Positions 10,121-18,934 of a DNA stretch of 64,000 nt are shown here, in pieces. The notes under the pieces are model-generated. The model was not told the DNA's origin. It made no database searches and worked only from the letters and a program-made list of their open reading frames with translations. Made by a program: the position numbers and the translations under genes. Within the stretch, counting starts at the first letter, position 1. Every line of letters starts with the position of its first letter. The stretch comes from Lentibacillus halodurans (GTDB lineage Bacteria; Bacillota; Bacilli; Bacillales; Amphibacillaceae): assembly GCF_900112045.1 (NCBI RefSeq), contig NZ_FOJW01000002.1, positions 7,962-71,961 of the forward strand, read 5' to 3'.

Positions 10121-10368
10121 ATTAATGCTTGAAGAGACTCCCCAGATTGCTCTGCCAAAATGAACAGTGGAGAGCATGTCAAAGTAAAAGCGTACTTCCC
10201 CGCAATGATAGTAATCTGAACAATATTAAAATGGCGATTCTTGAATATTGAAAAGGGTTTTTTGTCGATATACGGAGTATTTTGGAATATAAGTCCAGTT
10301 TTAGTATGTTATTAAAAAGTAATATTGCCAAATCTATTTTTATAGCGTTATATCAATCTATATGCAAT

Positions 10369-10397
10369 TTGATATAAACTGTATTGTTTATTAAGAT
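10369..10397 (+). promoter_or_regulatory. candidate sigma-A promoter of the first betaine operon
   Basis: TTGATA (10369-10374), 17 bases and TAAGAT (10392-10397) are well placed about 155 bases before the binding-protein start. An osmotically controlled promoter would be expected here, but nothing in the sequence proves that. Confidence 0.45.
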
Positions 10398-10553
10398 AAA
10401 AAGTGTTTGCAAGCGATCTAATCCGCATTATGCTTCTTTTACGTCCATGTTATTTTCAATTCTTCCGGAACATCGATTTCATTTTATCGCTTAGGACAGT
10501 ACTTAATTTTTCAACCATTTATTAAATAAAACCTAGAAAAAAGGAGTAATCAA

Positions 10554-11573
10554 ATGAAAAAACTATTTATATTGGTATCTGCTGTTCTTTTAATGATACT
10601 TGCTGCATGTGGCGGATCTGATTCAGGAGATGATGAATCAGGTTCAGAGGCGAGTGTTGATAAGCTAGTTTTCGCTGATGCAGGCTGGAACAGCATCAGA
10701 GTTCATAATTCGATCGCCCAGAAAATTATTGAAGAAGGGTATGGTATTGATACCGAGGTTACACCAGGTTCAACTGCAGCAACTGTTCAAGGGCTGCGGG
10801 AAGGCGATATTGATATTTACATGGAATTGTGGACAGATAACATCAAAGACGTATACAATGAAGCGATTGAAGCAGGCGATTTTGAAAAAGTTTCCACAAA
10901 CTTTGATGACAATGTACAAGGCATCTATGTTCCGACATATGTTATTGAAGGTGACGAAGAACGGGGAATTGAACCAATGGCGCCTGACTTACAAACAGTT
11001 GAAGATTTGAAAAACTATCCGGAACTGTTTGAGGATCCAGCCGAGCCTGGTAAAGGCCGTTTAATTAACGCACCAAGCGGTTGGGCAGTAGAAGAAAGCA
11101 TTACGCAAAAGATGGAAACATATGGTTTAAATGATACATTCGAAAACTTTAAGCCAGGCTCAGATGCTGCCATTGTTGCATCTTTGGCTGACGCATATGA
11201 AGCCGGAGAAGCATGGGTTGGTTATTATTGGTCACCGACCGCTGTGACGGCAAAGTATGACTTGACATTGCTGGAGGAGCCGGCGTTTGATCAGGAGACA
11301 TGGGATGAAACAAAAGGGACAGAATTTCCTCCAAATGATGTTGTTATAGGTGTTCATAAAGATGTACCCGAGGCAGCACCGGAAGTTGTTGAGTTCTTGC
11401 AAAACTATGAAACAAGCAGTGCTTTAACTGAAGAAGCGCTGGACTACATGAATGAAAATGAGGATGCTTCAGCTGAAGAAGCAGCTATATGGTGGATGAA
11501 CGAACATGAAGATGAATGGACCAGTTGGGTTCCTGAAGATGTGGCCGACAAAGTCAAGGATTCAATGGAATAA
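10554..11573 (+). CDS. quaternary-amine (glycine/proline betaine) ABC substrate-binding lipoprotein, ProX-like
   Basis: This is the extracytoplasmic receptor of an osmoprotectant ABC transporter. A signal peptide ends in the lipobox LAAC (Cys about residue 19), followed by an acidic Ser/Asp/Glu linker. The mature part resembles E. coli ProX (AGWNSIRVHNSIAQ, GSTAATVQGLREGDIDIYMELW), with further aromatic residues in GYYWSP that could build a betaine cage. The C-terminus is very acidic. It is the first gene of an operon with the permease and ATPase, and an attenuator-like hairpin (11579-11610) separates it from the permease. This order (binding protein, permease, ATPase) is the reverse of B. 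subtilis opuAA-AB-AC. Confidence 0.88.
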   Translation: MKKLFILVSAVLLMILAACGGSDSGDDESGSEASVDKLVFADAGWNSIRVHNSIAQKIIEEGYGIDTEVTPGSTAATVQGLREGDIDIYMELWTDNIKDVYNEAIEAGDFEKVSTNFDDNVQGIYVPTYVIEGDEERGIEPMAPDLQTVEDLKNYPELFEDPAEPGKGRLINAPSGWAVEESITQKMETYGLNDTFENFKPGSDAAIVASLADAYEAGEAWVGYYWSPTAVTAKYDLTLLEEPAFDQETWDETKGTEFPPNDVVIGVHKDVPEAAPEVVEFLQNYETSSALTEEALDYMNENEDASAEEAAIWWMNEHEDEWTSWVPEDVADKVKDSME

Positions 11574-11578
11574 ACCAT

Positions 11579-11610
11579 AAAGCAGCTGGCCTGCCGGTTG
11601 GCTGCTTTTC
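11579..11610 (+). terminator. intra-operon hairpin between binding protein and permease
   Basis: AAGCAGC and GCTGCTT form a perfect 7-bp stem extended by wobble pairs and followed by TTTTC. It lies 5 bases after the binding-protein stop, with only 28 bases to the permease start. It probably acts as a partial terminator or an mRNA 3'-end stabiliser, favouring more binding protein than permease. Confidence 0.65.
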
Positions 11611-11637
11611 TAATTTTAACAGAAAAAGAGGTGTTAT

Positions 11638-12498
11638 ATGATGGGCATATTCCCGGATATAACGTTTAAACTGGGTGATTATGTCGAAACGTTTATTAAT
11701 TTTTTGGATCGATCGCTGGAAAGCTTTTTTGATTTCATTTATTTATTTTCGTCTGAGATTATAAATGGCATTGAAGGGATTTTGCTTTGGCTGCCCTGGT
11801 GGCTGTTTATTTTACTTATCGTGTTGCTGGGATGGTATTTTAAATCCATCTTTGCTGGTGTTCTTTATGGTGTCTTTATATTCCTGATTGGCACGTTTGG
11901 CTTATGGGAAGATTTGATGACGACCATTGCCATTGTTATGACCGCTGTTATTATTTCATTGGCACTGGGTATTCCGCTTGGTGTATGGATGGCATTCAGT
12001 AAGGGGTTTTCAACGGTTATGCGGCCAATCCTTGACGCAATGCAGACAATGCCTAGTTTTGTCTATTTAATACCTGCTATTTTCTTCTTCGGGCTGGGAA
12101 ACGTATCCGCTATTTTTGCTACACTTATTTATGCAATACCTCCCGTCATAAGGCTTACAGAGCTAGCAATTCGCGGTGTGGATAAAGAAGTGATTGAATC
12201 AGCACAATCCTTTGGTTCGTCCAAAATGCAGATGCTGTTCAAAATACAGCTGCCCCAAGCACTCCCGACCATTATGGCAGGTGTGAACCAGACGACCATG
12301 ATGGCGCTGGCAATGGTAGTCATTGCATCAATGGTTGGCGCTCAAGGTCTTGGAGAGCAAGTGCTGGTGTCGATTAACCAGATTGATATTGCATTAGGGT
12401 TTGAAGCGGGAATCAGTATCGTGTTCCTGGCTATCATTATTGATCGTATTACCGGCGGTGTAGCAAATAAATTTCAGAAGCACAGGAGGATAGCGTAA
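11638..12498 (+). CDS. betaine-type ABC transporter permease (OpuAB-like)
   Basis: A 286-residue inner-membrane permease that forms the translocation path for the osmoprotectant. The N-terminal extension carries an amphipathic helix and early TM helices (LLWLPWWLFILLIVLLGWYF), as in OpuAB/ProW. The binding-protein-dependent transport domain follows (about 95-280), with the EAA-type loop AIRGVDKEVIESAQSFGSS that docks on the ATPase. TMQTMPSFVYLIP-like text (MQTMPSFVYLIPAIFF) is characteristic of the QAT family. Two ATG codons occur in tandem at the start after AAAGAGGTG. The stop TAA overlaps the ATG of the ATPase. Confidence 0.9.
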   Translation: MMGIFPDITFKLGDYVETFINFLDRSLESFFDFIYLFSSEIINGIEGILLWLPWWLFILLIVLLGWYFKSIFAGVLYGVFIFLIGTFGLWEDLMTTIAIVMTAVIISLALGIPLGVWMAFSKGFSTVMRPILDAMQTMPSFVYLIPAIFFFGLGNVSAIFATLIYAIPPVIRLTELAIRGVDKEVIESAQSFGSSKMQMLFKIQLPQALPTIMAGVNQTTMMALAMVVIASMVGAQGLGEQVLVSINQIDIALGFEAGISIVFLAIIIDRITGGVANKFQKHRRIA

Positions 12499-13706
12499 TG
12501 AGTGCAAAGATAAAAGTGGATCATGTATCGAAAATTTTTGGACCAAGACCTAAGTCCATCATCCCCAAAATTAAAAGCGGTATGAGCAAAGGTGAAATAT
12601 TGACTGAGACGGGCCATACGGTTGGTGTCTATGATGCATCAATGGAGATTGAACAGGGCGAAATTTTTGTCATCATGGGTCTTTCCGGAAGTGGCAAATC
12701 AACCCTCATACGCTGTTTTAATTTACTGAATAAGCCCACAGATGGTTCGATATTCATCGACGGTGAAGATATCGTTCAGTATAACAATGCTCAGCTAAAG
12801 CAAGTACGTCAGGAAAAAGTTGCGATGGTGTTTCAGCATTTTGGTCTTTTCAATCATCGGACCATTATGGCGAACGTCGAATATGGGTTGGAGATTCGTA
12901 ATATTTCCAAAGAAGGGCGGCGCGAAATCGCACAAAAAAATATTGATATTGTCGGATTGAAAGGTTATGAGGATAAATATCCGGATGAACTTTCCGGCGG
13001 TATGCAGCAGCGTGTCGGTTTGGCGCGAGCGCTTGCCAATGATCCGGATATTCTATTGATGGACGAGCCTTTCAGTGCGTTGGATCCGCTCATCCGGCGT
13101 GAGATGCAGCTTGAACTGCTGGATATTCAGGAACGATTGCAGAAAACGATTATTTTCATTACACATGATGTCAATGAGGCGTTCAAACTGGGTGATCGGG
13201 TTGCTGTTATGAAAGATGGCAAAGTCAATCAGATCGGGACACCGGAAGCAATCATTGAAAAGCCTGCAAACGACTATATTTCTGAATTCATTAAAGATAT
13301 TGATCGGTCGAAAGTTTTTCAGGCTGAAAACATTATGATTAAGCCAAACGCACATGTTTCCATGAAAGATGGTTTAAATGTTGCCCGGAAAGAAATGGAA
13401 GAGAATGGGATATCCAGTGTGTTTGTCGTCGACCGCAGCCGCCATGTCAAAGGAATCGTCACAATTGATGACGCTATAAAAGGTCTGAAGAAGCAAAAAT
13501 CGCTTGCAGATATGATGCGTACTGATATCACCATTGTTCAGCAGGACGAGTATGTAAATGATTTGATCGCCAAAGCGCTTGAATCGAGTTTTCCATTGGC
13601 GGTTGTCAATGAAGAAGAGAAATTAGCCGGTTTTATTTTACGTGTGCATGTGTTGTCAGGATTGGCAACTGAGGACGTGGAAGAGAGCAATGAATATCAT
13701 GTTTGA
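12498..13706 (+). CDS. betaine-type ABC transporter ATP-binding protein (OpuAA-like) with CBS pair
   Basis: The energising ATPase of the first betaine transporter, 402 residues. It begins with the QAT-specific N-terminal extension (KIFGPRPKS...[12 protein letters not shown]). Walker [10 protein letters not shown] lies at about residue 60, the signature LSGGMQQR near 165 and Walker B ILLMDEPF just after it. A tandem CBS domain occupies about 285-390. In OpuA-type transporters the CBS pair senses ionic strength and gates transport. The ATG overlaps the permease stop by one base. A bidirectional terminator follows. Confidence 0.92.
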   Translation: MSAKIKVDHVSKIFGPRPKSIIPKIKSGMSKGEILTETGHTVGVYDASMEIEQGEIFVIMGLSGSGKSTLIRCFNLLNKPTDGSIFIDGEDIVQYNNAQLKQVRQEKVAMVFQHFGLFNHRTIMANVEYGLEIRNISKEGRREIAQKNIDIVGLKGYEDKYPDELSGGMQQRVGLARALANDPDILLMDEPFSALDPLIRREMQLELLDIQERLQKTIIFITHDVNEAFKLGDRVAVMKDGKVNQIGTPEAIIEKPANDYISEFIKDIDRSKVFQAENIMIKPNAHVSMKDGLNVARKEMEENGISSVFVVDRSRHVKGIVTIDDAIKGLKKQKSLADMMRTDITIVQQDEYVNDLIAKALESSFPLAVVNEEEKLAGFILRVHVLSGLATEDVEESNEYHV

Positions 13707-13715
13707 AGATATACA

Positions 13716-13755
13716 GAAAAACTGGCCCCCCTTTGAGGGAGGCCAGTTATTTTAG
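13716..13755. terminator. terminator between the betaine operon and carbonic anhydrase
   Basis: ACTGGCC...GGCCAGT with inner CCCT/AGGG pairs forms a strong hairpin, with A/T-rich flanks on both sides for the two converging units. Confidence 0.7.
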
Positions 13756-13812
13756 TTAATGAGGAACTTGTTTCAGTATCTATTTTGATAAATTTTTTAG
13801 TATATCGGTAAT

Positions 13813-14379
13813 CTATGGTTGCCCAGGAGATCCCTTCGTAACTAGGTCTACTTTTCCCGTTTTCGGATCGATGACCAGTCCATGAACACGTACATATGAA
13901 GGCAATAAAGGGTGACTGCGGACGATGGAAACACTTTCCCTGACTGATTCCTCTACAGAATCAAATCCGCGGAATTCCCCTTCCAGGTTAATCCCAGCGT
14001 TTTTCAGTGTATCAATCGAATCCCCTGAGATGCCTTTTTCCAGCATAGCTTGCTCAAATGCTGCCGGTTCCATATGTGACATGCCGCAATCATGATGACC
14101 AATCACCATAACTTGTTCTGCCTTTAATGCGTATATCGCAACAAGAATACTTTTCATGGCGCTGTCAAATGGATGACGGAGAATCGCACCAGCATTTTTG
14201 ACCATTTTGACGTCACCATTTTGGATGTTTAATGATTTCGGTAACAATTCGACCAATCGTGCGTCCATACATGTAAAGATGACGGTTCGCTTGTTAGGAA
14301 CGCTGTCTGTCTGATATGGTTTATAATTTTTGTTTGTTACAAATTGTTCATTGTACGAAAGCATGTCGTCAAGATTCAT
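13813..14379 (-). CDS. beta-class carbonic anhydrase
   Basis: A 188-residue zinc enzyme that interconverts CO2 and bicarbonate in the cytosol. The zinc ligands are visible: Cys in FTCMDARL (about residue 37, with the Asp-Arg dyad), then His and Cys in GHHDCGMSHM (about 95-104). The C-terminal part (RSHPLLPSYVRVHGLVIDPKTGKVDLV) is typical of the Bacillus YtiB/YvdA-like subgroup. The ATG follows GGAAGGG, 16 bases after the stop of the upstream membrane-protein gene, so the two genes are almost certainly co-transcribed. Confidence 0.93.
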   Translation of the reverse strand: MNLDDMLSYNEQFVTNKNYKPYQTDSVPNKRTVIFTCMDARLVELLPKSLNIQNGDVKMVKNAGAILRHPFDSAMKSILVAIYALKAEQVMVIGHHDCGMSHMEPAAFEQAMLEKGISGDSIDTLKNAGINLEGEFRGFDSVEESVRESVSIVRSHPLLPSYVRVHGLVIDPKTGKVDLVTKGSPGQP

Positions 14380-14395
14380 TTCAATCCCTTCCTTT

Positions 14396-15469
14396 CTACT
14401 GAGCAGTATGATGAATGATTAATTTTTCCTGGTATAATGCTGTTACTCTTGCTTTCATAAAGATGGCAATTTCCCAAATGATGGCGATCAGGACGACCCA
14501 GGCCCAATAGTCCAAAAATGTCCGTTGCAGGTTATTGAGCGGTTCGGCAACTGGATAAAAGGGGTTTGCTTGCATGATTAATGTGAACGTATAAAACATG
14601 CCAAATGTAAAGTTTCGGGACCATTGGGTTACATGATAAGTAAAAATCCCTTGTTCCCAGCCGTATTGTTTGATCCGCTTAATGGCCCGTACTAATTCAA
14701 CTGCTTCCACAATGATTAATAAGCCGAACACCAATAGCCAAAAATAAGTGGCAAACATTGGCGTAAATGTGTTCGTCGTTACAATTGCCAGACCTGTAAT
14801 CGATAGAGCACCATGAATGATGCAGTTCGTATTTGCCCAATCGTCGGCGAGGGTCCAGTTATGATGTCTGATATACCTGTTAAATAGCAATGCAATTCCG
14901 GCAAGGTAAAAAAGTATACCTAATATAATGATTGCTTCAGAAAAATAAACTGGAAATTGGAAAAATACATTATTCAATAAAATTATAATCGATTGAGTTC
15001 CGACAGTTGAAAGTAATACAGCTCCGTGAACGGGAAAGTTCCTATGATCAAATAATAATTGTTTAAAATTATAAAAGCAATTGGCTAAAAAGAAAAACCA
15101 TAAAAACGTATTGAAAACGGCCATTGCCTGGGTTAGCAATAAAATCTCAGGGAAATATTTCAGGAATACATTACATAAAACTGATACACCGGCAATCCAT
15201 GTTCCAATAACAAACGAATTAACCGGATTTTGAAGAAAAGGAATCAGGAAATCCCGGTGAAAAAACTGTATCGACAAATCCTTATAAATAATAACCCACG
15301 CAACAAGCAGAAAGAACGCTAAATACTTTCCATACGAAACATCAAGAACTGGAAATGCTTCAACAGCTCCAATCAGATAAATCCCGCACGCCATAATGAT
15401 AGCACCGGATGCAGGTTCAATTTTTTTGTAGTGCCCTTTAAGTAACATCATCATCCACATCCATACCAA
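14396..15469 (-). CDS. 10-TM membrane protein, possibly TDT/SLAC1 anion-channel-like
   Basis: A 357-residue polytopic protein with about ten hydrophobic segments (roughly residues 20-40, 48-62, 83-105, 108-133, 148-170, 173-198, 217-236, 239-264, 285-305, 325-348). The N-terminal EPASGAIIMACGIY and the size and helix count resemble the tellurite-resistance/dicarboxylate (TDT) and SLAC1 anion-channel fold. The match is weak, and the protein may belong to an uncharacterised family. It is the first gene of an operon with the carbonic anhydrase, suggesting it moves bicarbonate or another anion, which is inference. The start MVWMWMMM is poorly defined; a later Met (residues 6-8) is possible. Confidence 0.5.
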   Translation of the reverse strand: MVWMWMMMLLKGHYKKIEPASGAIIMACGIYLIGAVEAFPVLDVSYGKYLAFFLLVAWVIIYKDLSIQFFHRDFLIPFLQNPVNSFVIGTWIAGVSVLCNVFLKYFPEILLLTQAMAVFNTFLWFFFLANCFYNFKQLLFDHRNFPVHGAVLLSTVGTQSIIILLNNVFFQFPVYFSEAIIILGILFYLAGIALLFNRYIRHHNWTLADDWANTNCIIHGALSITGLAIVTTNTFTPMFATYFWLLVFGLLIIVEAVELVRAIKRIKQYGWEQGIFTYHVTQWSRNFTFGMFYTFTLIMQANPFYPVAEPLNNLQRTFLDYWAWVVLIAIIWEIAIFMKARVTALYQEKLIIHHTAQ

Positions 15470-15719
15470 ATGATTTCATTTAGCATTATATCATGTTTCA
15501 TTTGTTTCTCATTCATTTTCATATAAAACTTGTGAGATATATCACAAAAAATATGGCGGTTTTGTGGACCGTTTGATTGTTGACCGTTTTAGCTGCTGAT
15601 TCAATCTTTGTTGAAGTAAATGGTATAATGAAATTGATAACTTTTAAACAACGAAGCCAATGCGTTTTTACGAGTTGTCCTTATAAGAAAGGCAGTAGCG
15701 TCTTGCAAGGTGGTGTCTT

Positions 15720-16529
15720 ATGAATAACAATAATAGAAATCGCGACGTTATTGATGATGATTTATATGAGGAGCTTGATGAGGAAAAACTGTATGAACTT
15801 GTTGAGCAGGAGCGGCAAAAAGCACTTACAAGAGCGCAGAATAAAAAAACACCTAAACCACGGCGCCGGTTCCCCAAATGGCTGTTCTGGCTGATTGCGG
15901 CTGTGATGGTATTAAATGTTGTTTCACTTATCCCAAGAACCTTTTCTATTCCGGCGATCGATTTTTTAATCACATCCGCTAAACTTTCGACCCAGGAAAA
16001 CATTCAGCATTACAAGGAGGCTGTCGTTGTTATCGAGACGGATGATGGAAGGGGAACCGGTTTTTCGATATCGGCTGATGGTACTATTATTACGAATCAC
16101 CATGTTGTTGAAGGCGAGGATTCGGTTACCGTGGCATTTCCGGAAAAAGGGTTGTTTGCCGGGGATGTTGTGGAGACATATCCGTCCGTAGATTTGGCTG
16201 TTTTGAATGTCAGCGGAGATACGTTGCCTCATCTGAAACTTGCAGATGAAGCCACGTTTGAACCAGGGAGTGAACAGGTTTATTTTATCGGTAATCCGAC
16301 TAATTTTAACGGTATAGCAAATGAAGGCAGGATTATTGGTGATATAAGGCTGAATGGCTGGGACAAACCGGTTATCATGATGGAAGCACCGGTTTTTCGG
16401 GGGAACAGCGGAAGTCCAGTTATCAATGAAGACGGCAGCGTTATAGGTATCGTGTTTGCGACGCTTCACCATGATACACATGGACGTGTCGGGTTGTTTA
16501 TACCGATTGACTATTATTACAGCCACTAA
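15720..16529 (+). CDS. membrane-anchored trypsin-like serine protease (HtrA-like, no PDZ)
   Basis: 269 residues: a charged cytoplasmic N-terminus rich in Asp/Glu then Arg/Lys (1-58), one TM helix (about 59-80, WLFWLIAAVMVLNVVSLIP), and a trypsin-fold domain outside the cell. The catalytic triad is visible as His in TNHHVVEG (about 131), Asp in SVDLAVLNV (about 161) and Ser in GNSGSPV (about 229). The length leaves no room for a PDZ domain, unlike HtrA/DegP. The ATG follows AAGGTGG. No operon partner is seen, and the substrate is unknown. Confidence 0.88.
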   Translation: MNNNNRNRDVIDDDLYEELDEEKLYELVEQERQKALTRAQNKKTPKPRRRFPKWLFWLIAAVMVLNVVSLIPRTFSIPAIDFLITSAKLSTQENIQHYKEAVVVIETDDGRGTGFSISADGTIITNHHVVEGEDSVTVAFPEKGLFAGDVVETYPSVDLAVLNVSGDTLPHLKLADEATFEPGSEQVYFIGNPTNFNGIANEGRIIGDIRLNGWDKPVIMMEAPVFRGNSGSPVINEDGSVIGIVFATLHHDTHGRVGLFIPIDYYYSH

Positions 16530-16862
16530 GATGAGTGCCTTTGTGATAACGTTCAGCCATCCGATTGGTTAGCAGATGATATTTATTCTGATATGGCTCT
16601 GAAGGAACGCCATAAACATCTACACTGTACTGCTTTAATCACAAGTAATGTATTTTTAAAATAAACGTAATGAATCTGTGATCGTAACCACAGGACTTGG
16701 TGCGTTACGATTGGTAATATCAGACAGATTATCAGATAAAGATGGTGGATGTATGCTGAACATGAATGATTTACGCATAAAAGCAATTTGTGATGATCAA
16801 ATGAAAAACACACCCAAAAAATACACTCATAAACCGTATTTTATAATGGCTGGGGGTGCCGT
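16530..16862. other. long leader region before sigI
   Basis: Some 330 bases lie between the protease and sigI. A short in-frame ATG string (from 16678) has no ribosome-binding site and is not called. Near the end, ACACCCAAAAAA (about 16810) and CGTATT (about 16836) could be a SigI-type autoregulatory promoter, and TATAAT (about 16842) a sigma-A -10. Neither is certain. Confidence 0.35.
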
Positions 16863-17594
16863 ATGTTGATGAGCAATCAGCCTTTAACGGAAATCCCTCT
16901 TGAAGACATGATTACCTCGGTACAGGAAGGTGATCATATCACACAAAATTATCTTCTGAAATGTTATCAGCCATTTATCGCTAAATGCGTTTCAGAAGTG
17001 TGCAAGCATTACATTGATCCGAAAACAGACGACGAATTCAGTATTGGATTAAATGCTTTTAATGAAGCTATTATGACCTATTGTCCTGAAAAAGGCAGTT
17101 CTTTCCTATCATTCTCAAAACTGGTCATAAAGCGGAAAGTCATTGATTATATTCGTTATGTTCAAAAAACACCAGTTGCATTATCATTGGATGAAAGCTA
17201 TGATGAGGAACAGATGGAAAATCCGATCGAGGTTTTGGCAGTTAGGGAATTTTACCGTGAAGAGCAGAATAGCCGGTACCTCAAAGAAGAAATTGTTGAC
17301 TTCAAAGAAAAACTGCACAGCTATAAACTGTCGTTGATCCAGCTGACAGACGTGTCACCGAAGCACAAAGATGCCCGGGAAACTGCTATTTCGGTTGCCA
17401 GGATCCTGTATAATGATACGGAATTGAGGGCCTATGTTCAAAAAAAGAAAAAATTACCGCTTAAAGACTTGGCGAATAAGGTGAACGTCAGTAAGAAAAC
17501 GCTGGAACGGAACAGGAAATTTATCCTAGCGATTTTTATTATCCTGGAAGAGAATTACACATATCTTAAGGAGTACCTTAAGGGGGTGGGTTAG
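16863..17594 (+). CDS. sigI: RNA polymerase sigma factor SigI
   Basis: A sigma-70-family factor of the SigI group, 243 residues, which in Bacillus responds to heat and cell-wall stress. Sigma region 2 lies at about residues 25-100 (LLKCYQPFIAKCVSEVC, DDEFSIGLNAFNEAIMTY, FLSFSKLVIKRKVIDYIR). The SigI-specific C-terminal domain spans about 130-240 with the helix-turn-helix LPLKDLANKVNVSKKTLERNRKF. The ATG follows GGGGGTG. The stop overlaps the rsgI start by one base, so SigI and its antagonist are translated together. The family is normally held inactive by RsgI. Confidence 0.95.
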   Translation: MLMSNQPLTEIPLEDMITSVQEGDHITQNYLLKCYQPFIAKCVSEVCKHYIDPKTDDEFSIGLNAFNEAIMTYCPEKGSSFLSFSKLVIKRKVIDYIRYVQKTPVALSLDESYDEEQMENPIEVLAVREFYREEQNSRYLKEEIVDFKEKLHSYKLSLIQLTDVSPKHKDARETAISVARILYNDTELRAYVQKKKKLPLKDLANKVNVSKKTLERNRKFILAIFIILEENYTYLKEYLKGVG

Positions 17595-18754
17595 TGAAAA
17601 AAGGAATTGTGATGGAAAAGCATCGCAACTACATCATCGTTATGCGAAAAGATGGTGCGTTCCAAAAAGCAATACCGCTGGATAATGCAGCTGTTGGCAT
17701 GGAAGTCAGTTATCAGCCGATCAACGGAAAACACCGTCCCCTGTCTCATTACATAACCGGAAAGAAATATTTTTGGTTTCAAGCGACTGCATTTGCATGC
17801 ATATTACTATTATTGATACCAATTTATTTTATGATGGACGGAGATGAAACATATGCATATGTCAATATCACCATTAATCCAAGCCTGGAATTGGAAATTG
17901 ATGATCATTTAAAGGTACAATCGATTGCACCTTTAAATGAGGATGCTGAACAACTTCTTCATCAGATGACAGATTATGAAGGTAATCAGTTAGAATATGT
18001 CATTGAACAAATTATAACAGAAAGTGAAGAAGCGAAACTGCTGCAGAATGGAAAAAATATGCTGATAGGCGTAAGTTATATGCCGGAAACACATGAGGTT
18101 TCAGTTACCAATGTGATTGATCAATATTTCCTTGATACAGATTGGGCGGTTACAGCATTTCAAGTCCCAAGCAAAATACGGAAACAGGCACATGAGAACA
18201 AGCAATCCATGAACGAGCTAATGGCTACAAACCTTATTGAATCAGAAACTGCCAGCGACAAAGAGGTAGAACATGAAGCTGAATCTCCTGTTGATGATGA
18301 AGATAGAGAAATTATTCATTCATTTTATAACGATCATGACAATCATTCAGGATCAGCTTCTGAGAAAGAAGAGGCAGATATAAGTGAGGACAAAGAACCA
18401 TCAGACGAAACAGGGGCCTACAAAAATGATCAAACGGAACAATCGGCAAAACCCGCCAGTCAAAATGAAACGACAGATCCAAGTGAATTAAAGGCTGAAA
18501 ATGGTAAGAAAAACGGTCACGAGAACCAAAACGCTTCTATACATAATAATACCGATCATGAAGAAGAGGATCATGATCATGGCAAGGTTAAAGGACATGA
18601 CAAGTCACAGCATCATAGTGGAAAAGCGAAAGAAAGCAATGAAAAGGCAAAAGGACATGAGAAAGCCAAGGAAAATAACGGGAAAGCCAAAGGGCACCAA
18701 CAAGGGAATTCCGAAAAAGGACACCCCGGACATAACGGAAAAGGTCCAAAATAA
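17594..18754 (+). CDS. rsgI: RsgI-type transmembrane anti-sigma factor
   Basis: 386 residues. The N-terminal anti-sigma domain (about 1-55, HRNYIIVMRKDGAFQKAIPL) binds SigI in the cytoplasm. One TM helix (about 58-80, ATAFACILLLLIPIYFM) and an extracytoplasmic RsgI domain follow (about 85-190, with YAYVNITINPSLELEI). The rest is a long low-complexity acidic and His/Lys-rich tail ending in KAKGH-type repeats. In Clostridium, RsgI C-termini often sense polysaccharides; the tail here has no recognisable carbohydrate module. The start is GTG after AAGGGGGTGGG, overlapping the sigI stop. A strong terminator follows. Confidence 0.92.
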   Translation: MKKGIVMEKHRNYIIVMRKDGAFQKAIPLDNAAVGMEVSYQPINGKHRPLSHYITGKKYFWFQATAFACILLLLIPIYFMMDGDETYAYVNITINPSLELEIDDHLKVQSIAPLNEDAEQLLHQMTDYEGNQLEYVIEQIITESEEAKLLQNGKNMLIGVSYMPETHEVSVTNVIDQYFLDTDWAVTAFQVPSKIRKQAHENKQSMNELMATNLIESETASDKEVEHEAESPVDDEDREIIHSFYNDHDNHSGSASEKEEADISEDKEPSDETGAYKNDQTEQSAKPASQNETTDPSELKAENGKKNGHENQNASIHNNTDHEEEDHDHGKVKGHDKSQHHSGKAKESNEKAKGHEKAKENNGKAKGHQQGNSEKGHPGHNGKGPK

Positions 18755-18767
18755 CTTCATCATCATA

Positions 18768-18808
18768 AACGAAAAATGCACCGAAAATGGTGCATTTTTC
18801 GTTGTTTA
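18768..18808 (+). terminator. terminator after rsgI
   Basis: AACGAAAAATGCACC and GGTGCATTTTTCGTT form a perfect 15-bp stem around GAAAAT, followed by T residues. Confidence 0.85.
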
Positions 18809-18847
18809 AACCGCCTGGAAAAGTGCGCTTCCGCTATTCTTGCAGCG

Positions 18848-18934
18848 TCTGAAGTATAGTTGGTTGGTCTTAAATGATCTCTGTTCGACTAGGGCGAGCC
18901 TCGAGTTGTCTGACCTATACTTCCATCGCAACAG
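18848..18934. repeat. hairpin repeat element with CTAGGGCGAGCC core
   Basis: TGAAGTATAG and CTATACTTCC bound an imperfect palindromic element of about 80 bases containing GACTAGGGCGAGCCTCGAGTT. The same core occurs at about 8687 (GACTAGGGCGAGCCTTGAGTT). The right arm overlaps the 3' end of yhdB and supplies its last two codons and stop. Confidence 0.6.

Larger units (their letters stand above)
9966..10553. other. 588-base non-coding region before the first betaine operon
   Basis: The region holds the terminator of the murG-like gene (10085-10120) and a candidate sigma-A promoter (10369-10397). It leaves an AT-rich leader of about 150 bases before the ribosome-binding site AAAAGGAG. No open reading frame with a credible start was seen. 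Confidence 0.5.

Noticed and set aside
15966-16526. 186-codon frame antisense to the serine protease
   Set aside because: The sense frame carries the full catalytic triad; the antisense frame has no ribosome-binding site or family match.
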